64,000 nt of DNA from Aureimonas sp. ME7 (GTDB lineage: Bacteria > Pseudomonadota > Alphaproteobacteria > Rhizobiales > Rhizobiaceae). A program made the translations under genes and the position numbers. The notes below the pieces were generated by a model, which did not search any database, was not told the origin of the DNA, and worked only from the letters and a program-made list of their open reading frames with translations. Shown here one piece after another: positions 47,417-56,916 of the stretch (positions are counted from its first letter, which is position 1; the number at the start of each line of letters is the position of its first letter). The DNA is taken from the NCBI RefSeq assembly GCF_903970965.1, contig NZ_CAJCKW010000004.1:124001-188000 (forward strand). The letters are read 5' to 3'.

Positions 47417-49318
47417 TTAGTCCGCCATCGCGAGATCGTGCTGCTCCGTCAGGTCGAGCCATTCGGCTTCGGCCTTTTCCAGCGTCTTTTCGGCCGTGGA
47501 CTTGCGCTTGCCGAAGTCGGCGGCGGCCGCCGGGTCCTTGGTGTAGAGGGCAGGGTCGCCGAGCTTGGCGTCGAGGTCGGCGATCGTCGCCTGAAGGCGC
47601 TGCATCTGGATTTCGAGCGCGGAAATCTTCTTCTTCAGCGGCTTGAGCGCCTCGCGCTTTTCCGCCGCCAGCCGTCGCTGATCCACCTTGGACACGGCGG
47701 CGGGCGCCGGCGTGTCGTCGATCAACTCGCCCTGGTTGCCGCCGCCCGAACGCGCGCCGGACAGGATCAGCTTCTTGTAGTCATCGAGGTCGCCGTCATA
47801 GCGCGACACCGTGCCGTCGCCAACGATCCACAGGCGATCCATGGTGGATTCCACCATGTGCCGATCGTGGCTGATGAGGATGACGGCGCCGGGAAAATCG
47901 TTCAGCGCGTGGACGAGGCTTTCGCGCGCCTCGATGTCGAGGTGGTTGGTGGGCTCGTCGAGGATCAGGAGGTTGGGCGCGTCGATCGTGGCAAGGCCCA
48001 TGAGGAGGCGCGCCTTCTCGCCGCCCGACAGCGAATCGGCCACCGTGTCCATCTTCTGCGTCGGCAGACCCATCTGCGCGACGCGGGCGCGCACCTTGGC
48101 TTCCGGCGCGTCCGGCATGAAGCGACGCACGTGCTGGACGGCCGTCTCGTTCGGCCGGAGGTCGTCGATCTGGTGTTGCGCGAACATCGCGATCTTCAGC
48201 CCTGGCGCGCGGGTGACGCTCCCGGCCTGCGCGGCGAGGCGCTCGGCGATCAGCTTGGCGAAGGTGGACTTGCCGTTGCCGTTGGCGCCGAGAAGCGCGA
48301 TCCGGTCGTCCGCGTCGATGCGGATGTCGAGCCCGCGCAGGATGGAGCGTTCGGCCGAGTAGCCGACCGACACGCCCTCCATGCGGATGATCGGCGAGGC
48401 CAGGATCTTTTCGGGCTTGGGAAAGACGAAGGGCGTAACGTGTTCTTCGACGATCGCCTGGAGCGGCTTCATACGCTCCAGTGCCTTGAGGCGGGACTGC
48501 GCCTGACGCGCCTTGGAGGCCTTAGCGCGGAAGCGCTCCACGAAGGCTTCCATGTGCTTGCGAGCGGCTTCCTGCTTGACGATGGCCTTGCCGAGCAACT
48601 CCATCTTCTCGGCGCGCTGACGCTCGAACGAGTCGTAGTCGCCCCGGTAAAAGACGAGCTTCTTCTGGTCGAGATGGATGATCGCGTTGACCGCGTTGTT
48701 CAGAACGTCGCGGTCGTGGCTGATGATGAGGACGGTATAGGGATATCGGGAAACGAAGTTCTCCAGCCAGAGCGTGCCCTCGAGGTCGAGATAGTTGGTC
48801 GGCTCGTCGAGAAGCAGAAGGTCCGGCCGCGAGAACAGGACCGCCGCGAGAGCGACGCGCATGCGCCAGCCGCCAGAAAACGACGAGACGGGTCGGGCCT
48901 GCGCCACCGCGTCGAAGCCGAGGCCGTCGAGGATCGCGGCGGCGCGTGCTTCGGCCGAATGGCTCTCGATATCGGCCAGGCGAAGGTGGATCTCGGAAAT
49001 GCGCTGCGGATCGCTCGCCGTTTCCGCCTCGGCCAGTAGCGAAACGCGCTCCAGATCGGCCGCAAGCACGACTTCGAGCAGCGATTGCTCGGTGCCCGGC
49101 GCTTCCTGCGCCACCTGACCGATGCGCGTGTTACGCGGGATCGAGACACCGCCGGTCTCGGACGCGAGATCGCCGGTGATGACGCGGAAGAGCGTCGATT
49201 TGCCGGCGCCGTTGCGCCCGACCAGCCCGGCCTTGGTCCCCGTCGGGAGCGAAAGGCTCGCATGGTCGATCAGGAGGCGGCCGGCAACGCGGGCGGACAG
49301 GTCGTTGATCTGAAGCAT
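47417..49318 (-). CDS. ABC-F family ATPase (Uup/YheS-like)
   Basis: 633 aa with two ABC domains and no membrane segment. First Walker A GRNGAGKST and second GANGNGKST, signatures SGGWRMRVALA and LSGGEKARLLM, and the ABC-F linker rich in Arg and Lys (KHMEAFVERFRAKASKARQ) between them. A coiled coil fills the last 90 residues. ABC-F proteins bind the ribosome and act on stalled translation. Confidence 0.93.
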   Translation of the reverse strand: MLQINDLSARVAGRLLIDHASLSLPTGTKAGLVGRNGAGKSTLFRVITGDLASETGGVSIPRNTRIGQVAQEAPGTEQSLLEVVLAADLERVSLLAEAETASDPQRISEIHLRLADIESHSAEARAAAILDGLGFDAVAQARPVSSFSGGWRMRVALAAVLFSRPDLLLLDEPTNYLDLEGTLWLENFVSRYPYTVLIISHDRDVLNNAVNAIIHLDQKKLVFYRGDYDSFERQRAEKMELLGKAIVKQEAARKHMEAFVERFRAKASKARQAQSRLKALERMKPLQAIVEEHVTPFVFPKPEKILASPIIRMEGVSVGYSAERSILRGLDIRIDADDRIALLGANGNGKSTFAKLIAERLAAQAGSVTRAPGLKIAMFAQHQIDDLRPNETAVQHVRRFMPDAPEAKVRARVAQMGLPTQKMDTVADSLSGGEKARLLMGLATIDAPNLLILDEPTNHLDIEARESLVHALNDFPGAVILISHDRHMVESTMDRLWIVGDGTVSRYDGDLDDYKKLILSGARSGGGNQGELIDDTPAPAAVSKVDQRRLAAEKREALKPLKKKISALEIQMQRLQATIADLDAKLGDPALYTKDPAAAADFGKRKSTAEKTLEKAEAEWLDLTEQHDLAMAD

Positions 49319-49370
49319 GGCGGGCTTTTGCCATGTTTGAAAAAAAGGCGAAAGACCGCCCGTTCGGGGT

Positions 49371-49877
49371 TCAGGCGCGCCCGGTTTCCCGCAGGAAGGC
49401 GATCATGTCGAGCGAGGGTGCGTCAACGCCGAAGCCCGTGAGCACCGCATGCGCCTGTCCGCGATGATGGGTCTGATGGTTGAAGACATGAAGAAGCGTT
49501 GGGCCGACGCGCCCTTCGACGGGTTCGGGCCGGGTGATCGGCGAATAGCGGAACGTTGATGCCAGATCGGCTTCGGAGAGTGAGACGACGTAGGTTTCGA
49601 AGCGCGCATCCTCGCTTCGGCGCGCAGCGCGCAAGGCGTCGAAGTCCTCGAACAGGATGGCGTCCAGGCGGTCCGGCGCCTCGCCGGCTCCGGTCAGGCG
49701 ACGAAGCCAGATCCGGTCGGCGGTGAGGATGTGGTTCAGCGTGCCGCAGAGCGAGCGGAAGAAGACGCCGCGATCCTCGTGGAAGCGCGCGTTGTCCATG
49801 GAGGCGACGACATCGTAGAGACGGGCGTTCGCCCAGGCGTTATAGGCGGCGAGCGCGACGAACTGTTCATGATACAT
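49371..49877 (-). CDS. DinB family protein
   Basis: 168 aa four-helix protein. The three metal-binding His of the family are visible in CGTLNHILTADRIWL and VFNHQTHHRGQAH. Members include thiol-dependent transferases; the role here is unknown. It diverges from a glutathione transferase gene 26 bp away. Confidence 0.9.
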   Translation of the reverse strand: MYHEQFVALAAYNAWANARLYDVVASMDNARFHEDRGVFFRSLCGTLNHILTADRIWLRRLTGAGEAPDRLDAILFEDFDALRAARRSEDARFETYVVSLSEADLASTFRYSPITRPEPVEGRVGPTLLHVFNHQTHHRGQAHAVLTGFGVDAPSLDMIAFLRETGRA

Positions 49878-49903
49878 CGAGTGAACCGGGCAAAGAGGTA
49901 CTG

Positions 49904-50602
49904 ATGGCGATCCTACTCTACGATCTCGTCGGTCGCGATCCGTCGCGACCGTTTTCGCCCCACTGCTGGAAGACCCGCATGGCGCTGGCCCACAAGGGCC
50001 TACCCGTCGACATCGCCCCGGTCCGCTTCACGGACGTGCCGGCGATCGAAGGCGGGGAAGGCAAGCGGACGGTACCGATAATCCGCGACGGCGACGTCGT
50101 GGTCCAGGACAGTTTCGCGATCGCCGAATATCTCGACGACACCTATCCCGATCGCCCGGCTTTGTTCGAGGGCGCGAGCGGGCGGGCGCTCGCGCGGTTC
50201 GTGGAAAGCTGGTCGCAGCGCACGATCCATCCGGCCGTCGTTCGCGCTTCGATCATGGATATCCACGACGCGCAGGACGATGAGAATCGCGCCTACTTCC
50301 GCCGGTCTCGCGAGGCATCGTTCGGTCGATCGCTGGAGTCGGTTCAGGACGGGCGGACGGACGAGCGGCTGAAGGCCTTTGCAGAAGCGCTCGCGCCGCT
50401 TCGCGCGACCCTGGCGCGGCAGCCCTTCGTGGCCGGAGCCCAGCCGATGTTCGCCGACTACATCGTGTTCGGCGCTTTCCAGTGGCTGCGGATCATCTCC
50501 CGCTTCGAGCTTCTCGCATCGGACGATCCGATCCGCGACTGGTTCGAGCGGTGCCTCGATCTGCATGGCGGGATCGGGCGTTCGGTTCCGGCGGCGGCGT
50601 GA
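49904..50602 (+). CDS. Glutathione S-transferase family protein
   Basis: 232 aa. The N-terminal thioredoxin-like domain has SPHCWKTRMALAHKGLP and the cis-Pro motif GKRTVPIIRDGDVVVQDSF; an all-helical C-terminal domain follows. It resembles the LigE/LigF-like group. AGAGG precedes the start. ndk follows after about 80 bp. Confidence 0.88.
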   Translation: MAILLYDLVGRDPSRPFSPHCWKTRMALAHKGLPVDIAPVRFTDVPAIEGGEGKRTVPIIRDGDVVVQDSFAIAEYLDDTYPDRPALFEGASGRALARFVESWSQRTIHPAVVRASIMDIHDAQDDENRAYFRRSREASFGRSLESVQDGRTDERLKAFAEALAPLRATLARQPFVAGAQPMFADYIVFGAFQWLRIISRFELLASDDPIRDWFERCLDLHGGIGRSVPAAA

Positions 50603-50683
50603 ACACGCCCTGCCTTGCCTTTGCGGCCGGCACATGGGTATAGAGCGCGCCATCTCCAGCCCTTATCAAGAGGACTACGGCCT

Positions 50684-51106
50684 ATGGCGATCGAACGCAC
50701 CTTCTCCATGATCAAGCCCGATGCGACCCGTCGCAACCTGACCGGCGCGATCACCAGGATCCTGGAAGAGGGTGGCCTGCGCGTCGTCGCTTCCAAGCGC
50801 GTCTGGATGAGCCGCCGCGAGGCCGAAGGTTTCTACGCCGTCCACAAGGAGCGCCCGTTCTTCGGCGAGCTCGTCGAGTCCATGTCGTCGGGCCCGACGA
50901 TCGTGCAGGTCCTGGAAGGCGAGAACGCCATCTCGCGCAACCGCGAGATCATGGGCGCCACCAACCCGAGCCAGGCCGCCGAAGGCACGATCCGCAAGGT
51001 GCACGCGCTTTCGATCGGCGAGAACTCCGTCCATGGTTCGGACGCCGCCGAGACGGCGCGCGAGGAGATCGCCTACTGGTTCTCCGAGACCGAGATCGTC
51101 GGCTGA
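50684..51106 (+). CDS. ndk: Nucleoside diphosphate kinase
   Basis: 140 aa. It balances NTP pools through a phospho-His. [19 protein letters not shown] at the start, the active-site His in [12 protein letters not shown] and Lys/Arg residues of the family are present. The start at 50684 gives the family length and follows AGAGG. A strong terminator follows. Confidence 0.98.
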   Translation: MAIERTFSMIKPDATRRNLTGAITRILEEGGLRVVASKRVWMSRREAEGFYAVHKERPFFGELVESMSSGPTIVQVLEGENAISRNREIMGATNPSQAAEGTIRKVHALSIGENSVHGSDAAETAREEIAYWFSETEIVG

Positions 51107-51134
51107 GCTGAAGCCCGACCCGTTTTTCGTATCG

Positions 51135-51164
51135 ACGCCGGCCTTCGGGCCGGCGTTTTCGTTT
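51135..51164 (+). terminator. Intrinsic terminator of ndk
   Basis: A perfect 9-bp stem (51135-51143 with 51148-51156) with a TTCG loop, followed by TTTCGTTTT. It ends next to the convergent moaE stop. Confidence 0.9.
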
Positions 51165-51626
51165 TCAAAGCCGATGCCAGCGTCCGGCCGCCGCGTCGTC
51201 CGTGTCCTTCGCCTCGACCCAGCCGCCGACCGAGCCGTCGCTGAGGTGCTCGCGCTTCCAGAATGGGGCCTTGGACTTCATGAAATCCATGACGAAGCCG
51301 GCCGCCTCGAACGCCGCATGTCGATGCTTCGAGGAGCAGGCGACGAAGACGATCTCTTCGCCCGGCGCGATCATGCCGTAGCGGTGGATGCAGCGCAGGT
51401 TCAGAATCGGCCAGCGCCCGGCGGCCTCGGTCGCGATACGCTCGATCGCCCGCTCGGCCATGCCGGGATAATGCTCGATTTCCAAAGCCTGGAGCCGCCC
51501 GTCCTCGTCACGGCAATAGCCTGCGAAGGTGACGACCGCGCCCGCGTCGCCGCCGGGCGCCGCGCGCTGCGCCTCCGCCGCGAGGTCGATCGGGCCGGGC
51601 TGGACGAGGACGCTGATGTCAGTCAT
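51165..51626 (-). CDS. moaE: Molybdopterin synthase catalytic subunit
   Basis: 153 aa. GAVVTFAGYCRDEDG, EHYPGMAERAIERIA, RYGMIAPGEEIVFVACSSKHR and KSKAPFWKREH (active-site Lys) are conserved. With MoaD it adds sulfur to precursor Z. It starts one base after the moaD stop. Confidence 0.97.
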   Translation of the reverse strand: MTDISVLVQPGPIDLAAEAQRAAPGGDAGAVVTFAGYCRDEDGRLQALEIEHYPGMAERAIERIATEAAGRWPILNLRCIHRYGMIAPGEEIVFVACSSKHRHAAFEAAGFVMDFMKSKAPFWKREHLSDGSVGGWVEAKDTDDAAAGRWHRL

Positions 51627-51627
51627 C

Positions 51628-51879
51628 TCAGCCGCCCGTCATCGGCGGGAAGATCGCGATCTCAGAGCAATGTCCGATCGGCTGCGAATGGGGAACGTGC
51701 TCCTGGTCGATGGCGACGCGGATCATCTCCGGCGCTTGGAGCGCGGCGGCGTAGTTGTCTCCGCGCCCCTTCAGCCAGTGCAGGAGGTCGTCGACGGTAA
51801 CGATGCCGGCCGGCAGGGCGACCTCTTCCTCGGCGGTTCCGATCCGCTCGCGGACCCAGGCGAAATAAACGATCTTCAT
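51628..51879 (-). CDS. moaD: Molybdopterin synthase sulfur carrier subunit
   Basis: 83 aa ubiquitin-like protein. It begins MKIVYFAWVRERIGTAEEEV and ends in Gly-Gly (FPPMTGG), where the thiocarboxylate is formed. It lies between pgsA and moaE. Confidence 0.96.
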   Translation of the reverse strand: MKIVYFAWVRERIGTAEEEVALPAGIVTVDDLLHWLKGRGDNYAAALQAPEMIRVAIDQEHVPHSQPIGHCSEIAIFPPMTGG

Positions 51880-51916
51880 GGCAGCCTCGCTTCCGGCCGG
51901 CGATCGCTTGCCGGCC

Positions 51917-52498
51917 CTAGACGTCGATATGGCGCAGTCCGGCGCGGAAGTAATCGTATCCGGTGTAGAGTGTGATGATCGCCGCCGCCCATAGGAGGAC
52001 GATGCCCCCCTTGGTGACGAAGGGGAGGACCTCGTCGCCCGCCGGCCCAGCCAGCAGGAAGCCGATGGCGACCATCTGCGTCGCCGTCTTCCACTTGGCG
52101 AGGCGCGTGACGGGCACGGACACCTTGAGTTCGGCCAGATACTCGCGCAGGCCCGACACGAGGATCTCGCGGCAGAGGATGACGATCGCGGCCCAGATCG
52201 TCCACCCCGCGATCGTCCCGTCGGCGGCGAGAAGCAGAAGCGCTGCGGCCACGAGAAGCTTGTCGGCGATCGGGTCGAGCATGCGCCCTATCGTGGACGT
52301 CTGCTGCCAGATGCGCGCGAGATAGCCGTCGAGCCAGTCGGTCAGGCTCGCGACCACGAAGATCACGAGCGCCGTCCAGCGCGCGGCGTCCGAGCCGTGC
52401 AGCCGGCCTTCCACGAAGAAGCATAGGACTACGAGCGGCACGGCGGCGATCCGAGCGTAGGTGAGGATGTTCGGAAGGCTGAGCGCCTGTGATGCCAT
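51917..52498 (-). CDS. pgsA: CDP-diacylglycerol-glycerol-3-phosphate 3-phosphatidyltransferase
   Basis: 193 aa membrane enzyme of phosphatidylglycerol synthesis. The CDP-alcohol motif is DWLDGYLARIW followed by GRMLDPIADKL; NILTYARIAAVPLV at the start is typical. It is in a uvrC-pgsA-moaD-moaE run. Confidence 0.96.
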   Translation of the reverse strand: MASQALSLPNILTYARIAAVPLVVLCFFVEGRLHGSDAARWTALVIFVVASLTDWLDGYLARIWQQTSTIGRMLDPIADKLLVAAALLLLAADGTIAGWTIWAAIVILCREILVSGLREYLAELKVSVPVTRLAKWKTATQMVAIGFLLAGPAGDEVLPFVTKGGIVLLWAAAIITLYTGYDYFRAGLRHIDV

Positions 52499-52620
52499 GG
52501 GTTCGGTCCGGTTGGCTGAGAAGACTCGGCCGAAGAATACAGGAGTCTGCGTGACGGTTGTTCAAACGCGGGGCGGCGCCCGCGTCAACATCGCCCCGAC
52601 AAAAACCGGGTTTCTCCGCT

Positions 52621-54663
52621 TCACTGCCGTTCGTGGAAATGGTCGTAGATCGTCTTGGCCATCGCCGCCGAAATGCCCTCGACCTTGAGGAGGTCGTCGA
52701 AGGCGGCGCGTGACACCGCCTTGGCGGTGCCGAAATGATGAAGAAGCGCGCGCTTACGCGAGGGACCGATGCCGCCGATCTCATCCAACGGGTTCTTGGT
52801 CAGCTCCTTCTTGCGCTTGGCGCGGTGGGTACCGATGGCGAAGCGATGGGCCTCGTCGCGAAGGCGCTGGACGAAGTAGAGAACCGGATCGCGCGGGGGG
52901 AGAGCGAAGGGCTCGCGCCCTTCGACGATGAAGCGCTCGCGCCCCGCATCGCGGTCGACGCCTTTGGCGACGCCGATCGTCGTCACCTTGTCGGCGATGC
53001 CGAGGTCCTTCAGAATCGTGCGCACGGCCGAAATCTGCCCCTTGCCGCCGTCGATCAGGACGAGATCCGGCCAAGCGGGCATCTCGGCCGTATCCGCCGG
53101 CTCGTCGGGCGAGGGTTCCATGACGCGCTCGGGGCCGGCGTCGCCATGCTCCTTGATCAGGCGCGAGAAGCGGCGCGTCATCACCTCGCGCATCATTCCG
53201 AAGTCGTCGCCCGGAGTGATGTCCTGGCCGCGGATGTTGAACTTGCGATACTGGTTCTTGGCGAAGCCCTGTGGCCCGGCGACGATCATCGCGCCGACCG
53301 CGTTGGTGCCCGAGATGTGCGAGTTGTCGAACACCTCGATCCGGCGCGGCACCTCGGCGAGGTTGAAGGTTTCCTTGAGACCGGCCAGCAGGCGAGCCTG
53401 CGAGGACGTTTCGGCCAGACGGCGGCCGAGCGCCTCGCGCGCGTTGGCGCTGGCATGGTCCACCAGATCCTTCTTCTCGCCGCGCTTCGGGATGGCGATC
53501 TCCACCCGCCGTTCGGCGCGGTCGCTGAGCGCGTCCGACAGAAGCTCGCGATCCTCGACCTCGGTCGGTAGCAGAACGAGGCTCGCCGGTGGCTTGTCGT
53601 CGTAGAACTGCGCGAGAAAGGCGCCGAGCACCTCGCCAGGCTCGAGCGACGGATCGGCCTTCGGAAAATAGGCGCGGTTGCCCCAGTTCTGCCCGGTGCG
53701 GAAGAAGAAGACCTGGATGCAGGTCAGCCCACCTTCCTGGTGGATGGCGAAGACATCGGCCTCCTCGACGCCGTGCGGGTTGATACCCTGATGCGACTGG
53801 ATGTGGGCCAGCGCCGACAGGCGGTCGCGGTAGACGGCGGCGCGCTCGAAGTCGAGATCGTCGGAGGCTTCCTGCATGGCACGCGAGATCGACTGCTTCA
53901 CCTGGCCCGATTTGCCCGACAGGAACGCCTTCGCGTCGCCGACGAGGCCGGCATAGCCTTCCAGCGAGATCTCGCGCGTGCAGGGGCCGGAACAGCGCTT
54001 GATCTGGTAGAGGAGGCAGGGGCGGGTGCGCGTCTCATAGACGCTGTCCGTGCAGGTGCGCAAAAGGAACGCTCGCTGCAGCGAGGCCACGGTGCGCCCA
54101 ACGGCGCCGCCGGAGGCGAACGGGCCGAAGTAGCTGCCCTTTCGCGAGCGCGCACCGCGATGCTTGAAGATCGCCGGCGCCTCGTGGTCGTCGGAGACGA
54201 GGATGTAGGGAAACGACTTGTCGTCCCGCATCAGGACGTTGAAGCGCGGGCGAAGGCGCTTGATGAGGTTGGCTTCCAGAAGAAGCGCCTCGGTCTCGGT
54301 GCGTGTGGTGACGAACTCCATGTGCCGCGTCGCGCGGATCATGCGCATGATGCGGTTGTTGTGGCCGGCGAGGCGCGTGTAGCTCGCCACGCGCTTCTTC
54401 AAGGACTTCGCCTTGCCGACGTAGAGAACCGCGCTCGCTTCGTCGAACATGCGGTACACGCCGGGGCTGTTGGGCAGTCGCTTCTGGAAGGCGGAGATCA
54501 GTTCGGCGCCGACGAGCGTCTGGTCCACCTCGCGCCCGCCGTCATCCCAGTCGATCGAGGCGATCAGGGATGCGTTGGACGAGGGTTCGGCCGCATCCTG
54601 CCCGAGATCCTCGTCGGTCTCGAACTCGTCGTCCTCGATGTCTTGCGTCAGCTGGTCTGTCAT
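52621..54663 (-). CDS. uvrC: Excinuclease ABC subunit C
   Basis: 680 aa nucleotide excision repair endonuclease. An acidic N-terminal extension (about 1-55) precedes the GIY-YIG domain ([23 protein letters not shown]), the UVR motif region, the RNase H-like domain ([27 protein letters not shown]) and C-terminal helix-hairpin-helix pairs ([31 protein letters not shown]). The ATG at 54663 ([15 protein letters not shown]) is chosen over further upstream starts that only lengthen a non-conserved region. Confidence 0.96.
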   Translation of the reverse strand: MTDQLTQDIEDDEFETDEDLGQDAAEPSSNASLIASIDWDDGGREVDQTLVGAELISAFQKRLPNSPGVYRMFDEASAVLYVGKAKSLKKRVASYTRLAGHNNRIMRMIRATRHMEFVTTRTETEALLLEANLIKRLRPRFNVLMRDDKSFPYILVSDDHEAPAIFKHRGARSRKGSYFGPFASGGAVGRTVASLQRAFLLRTCTDSVYETRTRPCLLYQIKRCSGPCTREISLEGYAGLVGDAKAFLSGKSGQVKQSISRAMQEASDDLDFERAAVYRDRLSALAHIQSHQGINPHGVEEADVFAIHQEGGLTCIQVFFFRTGQNWGNRAYFPKADPSLEPGEVLGAFLAQFYDDKPPASLVLLPTEVEDRELLSDALSDRAERRVEIAIPKRGEKKDLVDHASANAREALGRRLAETSSQARLLAGLKETFNLAEVPRRIEVFDNSHISGTNAVGAMIVAGPQGFAKNQYRKFNIRGQDITPGDDFGMMREVMTRRFSRLIKEHGDAGPERVMEPSPDEPADTAEMPAWPDLVLIDGGKGQISAVRTILKDLGIADKVTTIGVAKGVDRDAGRERFIVEGREPFALPPRDPVLYFVQRLRDEAHRFAIGTHRAKRKKELTKNPLDEIGGIGPSRKRALLHHFGTAKAVSRAAFDDLLKVEGISAAMAKTIYDHFHERQ

Positions 54664-55047
54664 CTCGTCTTCGCCGGGAAAGCGCGGTTGGATCCCTCGT
54701 GCCCGGCGAGCGGGTCGAAAGCGTCTGCGCCGATGGGAGGCCGCGCGTCGGGCCGCCTTCGGCGCATCCTGACCCTTTATATGATTCACCATACCGGCGC
54801 TTTGCAGGGGCAATTCGTCCGGAGGAGGGCGGAAAAGCGCCGGTTGTCGCGACAAGAAACCCGGGAGTGTCACCGCCTTGCAATTGGCGACGAGCGACAT
54901 AGCGATACAAGATCGGACCTGTCGAGAATACCGGGCAGGCCGCTATGGCTCCGGTCTCCTCGCGCGGCGCCGAGGCCCCGAGCCGGCGTTTGTGTACCAG
55001 GTTTTGCATCGAAGGGCGCCGGGCTTGCCCTTTGCCGGAGTCGGACC
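54664..55047. other. Divergent intergenic region between uvrC and the beta-barrel gene
   Basis: About 380 bp with no supported gene. It contains a perfect 12-bp palindrome, TTGTCGCGACAA at 54844-54855, that could be a regulator site. TTGCAA at 54879 is a possible -35 box for the barrel gene, but the -10 region is poor. Confidence 0.45.
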
Positions 55048-55701
55048 ATGAAGGTGTTTCGCACCTTGGCCTTGAGCGGTTTGATGATGTGGCCGATGGC
55101 GCAAGCCATGGGGGCCGACGCGATCGTGCCCGAAGCCGACATCGCGCTGGCACCCGCGGCTTCGGTCTATACGTGGTCCGGTGCCTATGCCGGTGGTTTC
55201 GTCGGCTACAATTTCGCGAATTTCGATCAGTCCGGGGGCGCCAGCTTCAATGGCGAGGGCGTGGTGGGCGGGCTTTATGCCGGCTACAATCTCCAGACCG
55301 AGCGCTTCGTCTACGGCGTGGAGGGCGATGTCGGCGCCTCCGATCTTTCGGCCGGCGGTTTCAACGTCGCGACGGGCGTCCCAATCTCGGCCGACTCCAC
55401 CGCGTTCGGCTCGCTGCGCGCGCGCGTCGCCATCGCCTACGATCCGATCATGCTGTTCGCCACCGGCGGCCTTGCCGTCGCCCACAAGGAACTGTCCCTC
55501 GGCGGGGCCGAGGACGGCCAGACCCATGTCGGGTATACGGTGGGCGCAGGCGTCGAGGCGAAGGTCACGAACGACGTCACCTCGCGCGTCGAGTATCGCT
55601 ATTCCGACTTTTCCTCGAAGACCTACGAGCTCGGCAACGTGACCGTTTCCTCCGGCTTCGACGAGCACTCGATCCGCGCCGGGCTTGCGCTCAAGTTTTG
55701 A
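55048..55701 (+). CDS. Outer membrane beta-barrel protein (Omp25/Omp31-like)
   Basis: 217 aa. A signal peptide (about 1-22) is followed by WSGAYAGGFVGYNFANFDQS and alternating barrel strands, ending SIRAGLALKF with a C-terminal Phe for BAM recognition. It resembles the porin-like surface proteins of rhizobia and Brucella. GGAG lies 7 bp before the ATG. A short stem-loop follows. Confidence 0.9.
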   Translation: MKVFRTLALSGLMMWPMAQAMGADAIVPEADIALAPAASVYTWSGAYAGGFVGYNFANFDQSGGASFNGEGVVGGLYAGYNLQTERFVYGVEGDVGASDLSAGGFNVATGVPISADSTAFGSLRARVAIAYDPIMLFATGGLAVAHKELSLGGAEDGQTHVGYTVGAGVEAKVTNDVTSRVEYRYSDFSSKTYELGNVTVSSGFDEHSIRAGLALKF

Positions 55702-55713
55702 CCGGGCAAAGGA

Positions 55714-55733
55714 CGCAGCCTCATCCGGCTGCG
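55714..55733 (+). terminator. Stem-loop after the beta-barrel gene
   Basis: A 7-bp stem CGCAGCC/GGCTGCG with a 6-base loop, 12 bp after the stop. No T-run follows, so termination is uncertain. Confidence 0.4.
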
Positions 55734-55758
55734 CTCCATATCGTATCGAGCAGACGCG

Positions 55759-56355
55759 TCAGGCCTGCGGTGCGAGCGCCTCGTATTGCGGATGGGCGGA
55801 GAAGAAGTCGCCCAGCCAAGCCACCAGGGCGGGATGCTTCTCCTCGACGATCTCAGGGAAGCGCAGCCCCAACCAACCCAAATCCGACGCCACCGCGAAA
55901 TGAGCGAGGTTCGGACGTTCGGGAAGGCTGCCGACCTCCTGCGCGAGGACGTCGAGCGCGCGGTGAGCGCGGCGCCATTGCTTATCGATCCAAGGCTGGT
56001 GCCAGAGCTCTTCCGGCCGGTAGCGCTTCTCGTAGAGCGCCGCCATGGCCGCCTCGGTCGCGCCGTCTGCCAGCGCCTCGATCCTTTTGGCGTGCAGCCA
56101 TGCGTCTGACGCCTGCGGGATCAGGAGGTTGCCGCTCCGACGATCCAGATATTCGCAGATGACGCGGCTGTCGTAGATCGCCGAACCGTCGTCCAGAATC
56201 AGCGCCGGGATCTTGCCGATCGGGTTGGCGCCGGTGAGCTGGTCGCCTTCTGCGCCGGTATCGGTCGGAACAAGATCCAGTTCGATGTCGCAAAGATGCG
56301 CGGCCATGCGCACCTTCGATGAGTAGGGCGAGGGCTTGGAATACAGAAGACGCAT
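55759..56355 (-). CDS. Glutathione S-transferase family protein
   Basis: 198 aa. The N-terminal domain has MRLLYSKPSPYSSKVRMAAH with Ser in the active-site position, GKIPALILDDGSAIYDSRVI with the cis-Pro and glutathione-binding Asp-Ser, and a helical C-terminal domain. The start at 56355 gives the family form. It is not closely similar to the other transferase at 49904. Substrate unknown. Confidence 0.9.
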   Translation of the reverse strand: MRLLYSKPSPYSSKVRMAAHLCDIELDLVPTDTGAEGDQLTGANPIGKIPALILDDGSAIYDSRVICEYLDRRSGNLLIPQASDAWLHAKRIEALADGATEAAMAALYEKRYRPEELWHQPWIDKQWRRAHRALDVLAQEVGSLPERPNLAHFAVASDLGWLGLRFPEIVEEKHPALVAWLGDFFSAHPQYEALAPQA

Positions 56356-56390
56356 GGACGCTGGGACCTTGGTTGCGGCAGCGGAGGCGA

Positions 56391-56843
56391 TCAGAATCGG
56401 CGAAGCGATTCGCAATTCGCGCCGTAGACCTTCCAAGGGTCGAGCCCAAGCACGCAGCCTTCCGCACGCCAGCCGAGGCCGGCGTAGCCCATCGGATATT
56501 CGATGACGTAGTAGAGCGTGCGCTGCTCGCCGGTGGAGATCAGGGCGGTGCCTTGGCAGTAGCGGCGCTCGATCTCCTTGTGGCCGCCGAGCGGCTGGTA
56601 GCTCTTTTCGAAGAGACCGCTGAACTCGACCACCGCGAGCGCGGCGGGGATGGTGCGCGGCGCGCCGTACTCGAACTGGTCCTCGACCTGCGCCATGACG
56701 CGGGCGTCGTCGCAGGCCGGCACCTTGGCCGGCTGCAGCATGACCGTCTCGGCCGGGGCGGGCTGGTAGTAGTCGGCGGCGAATGCGGGGGCGGCTACCG
56801 AAGCGGCGACCAGGGCGGAGACGGCGGCAAGACGGGTGCGCAT
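56391..56843 (-). CDS. Secreted hypothetical protein
   Basis: 150 aa. A clear signal peptide (MRTRLAAVSALVAASVAAPA, cleavage near AFAAD) precedes a small domain with four Cys (ACDD, RRYCQG, EGCVLG, ANCESL) that probably form disulfides in the periplasm. AAGGA precedes the start at 56843. It resembles small conserved DUF proteins of rhizobia, but the family is not identified. Confidence 0.75.
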   Translation of the reverse strand: MRTRLAAVSALVAASVAAPAFAADYYQPAPAETVMLQPAKVPACDDARVMAQVEDQFEYGAPRTIPAALAVVEFSGLFEKSYQPLGGHKEIERRYCQGTALISTGEQRTLYYVIEYPMGYAGLGWRAEGCVLGLDPWKVYGANCESLRRF

Positions 56844-56916
56844 TCGTCGGATCCTTCGATGGGCGAACGGCTTCGGCGCGCGAAGCATCTGATGAAAGGT
56901 TTATATCGCATCACCA

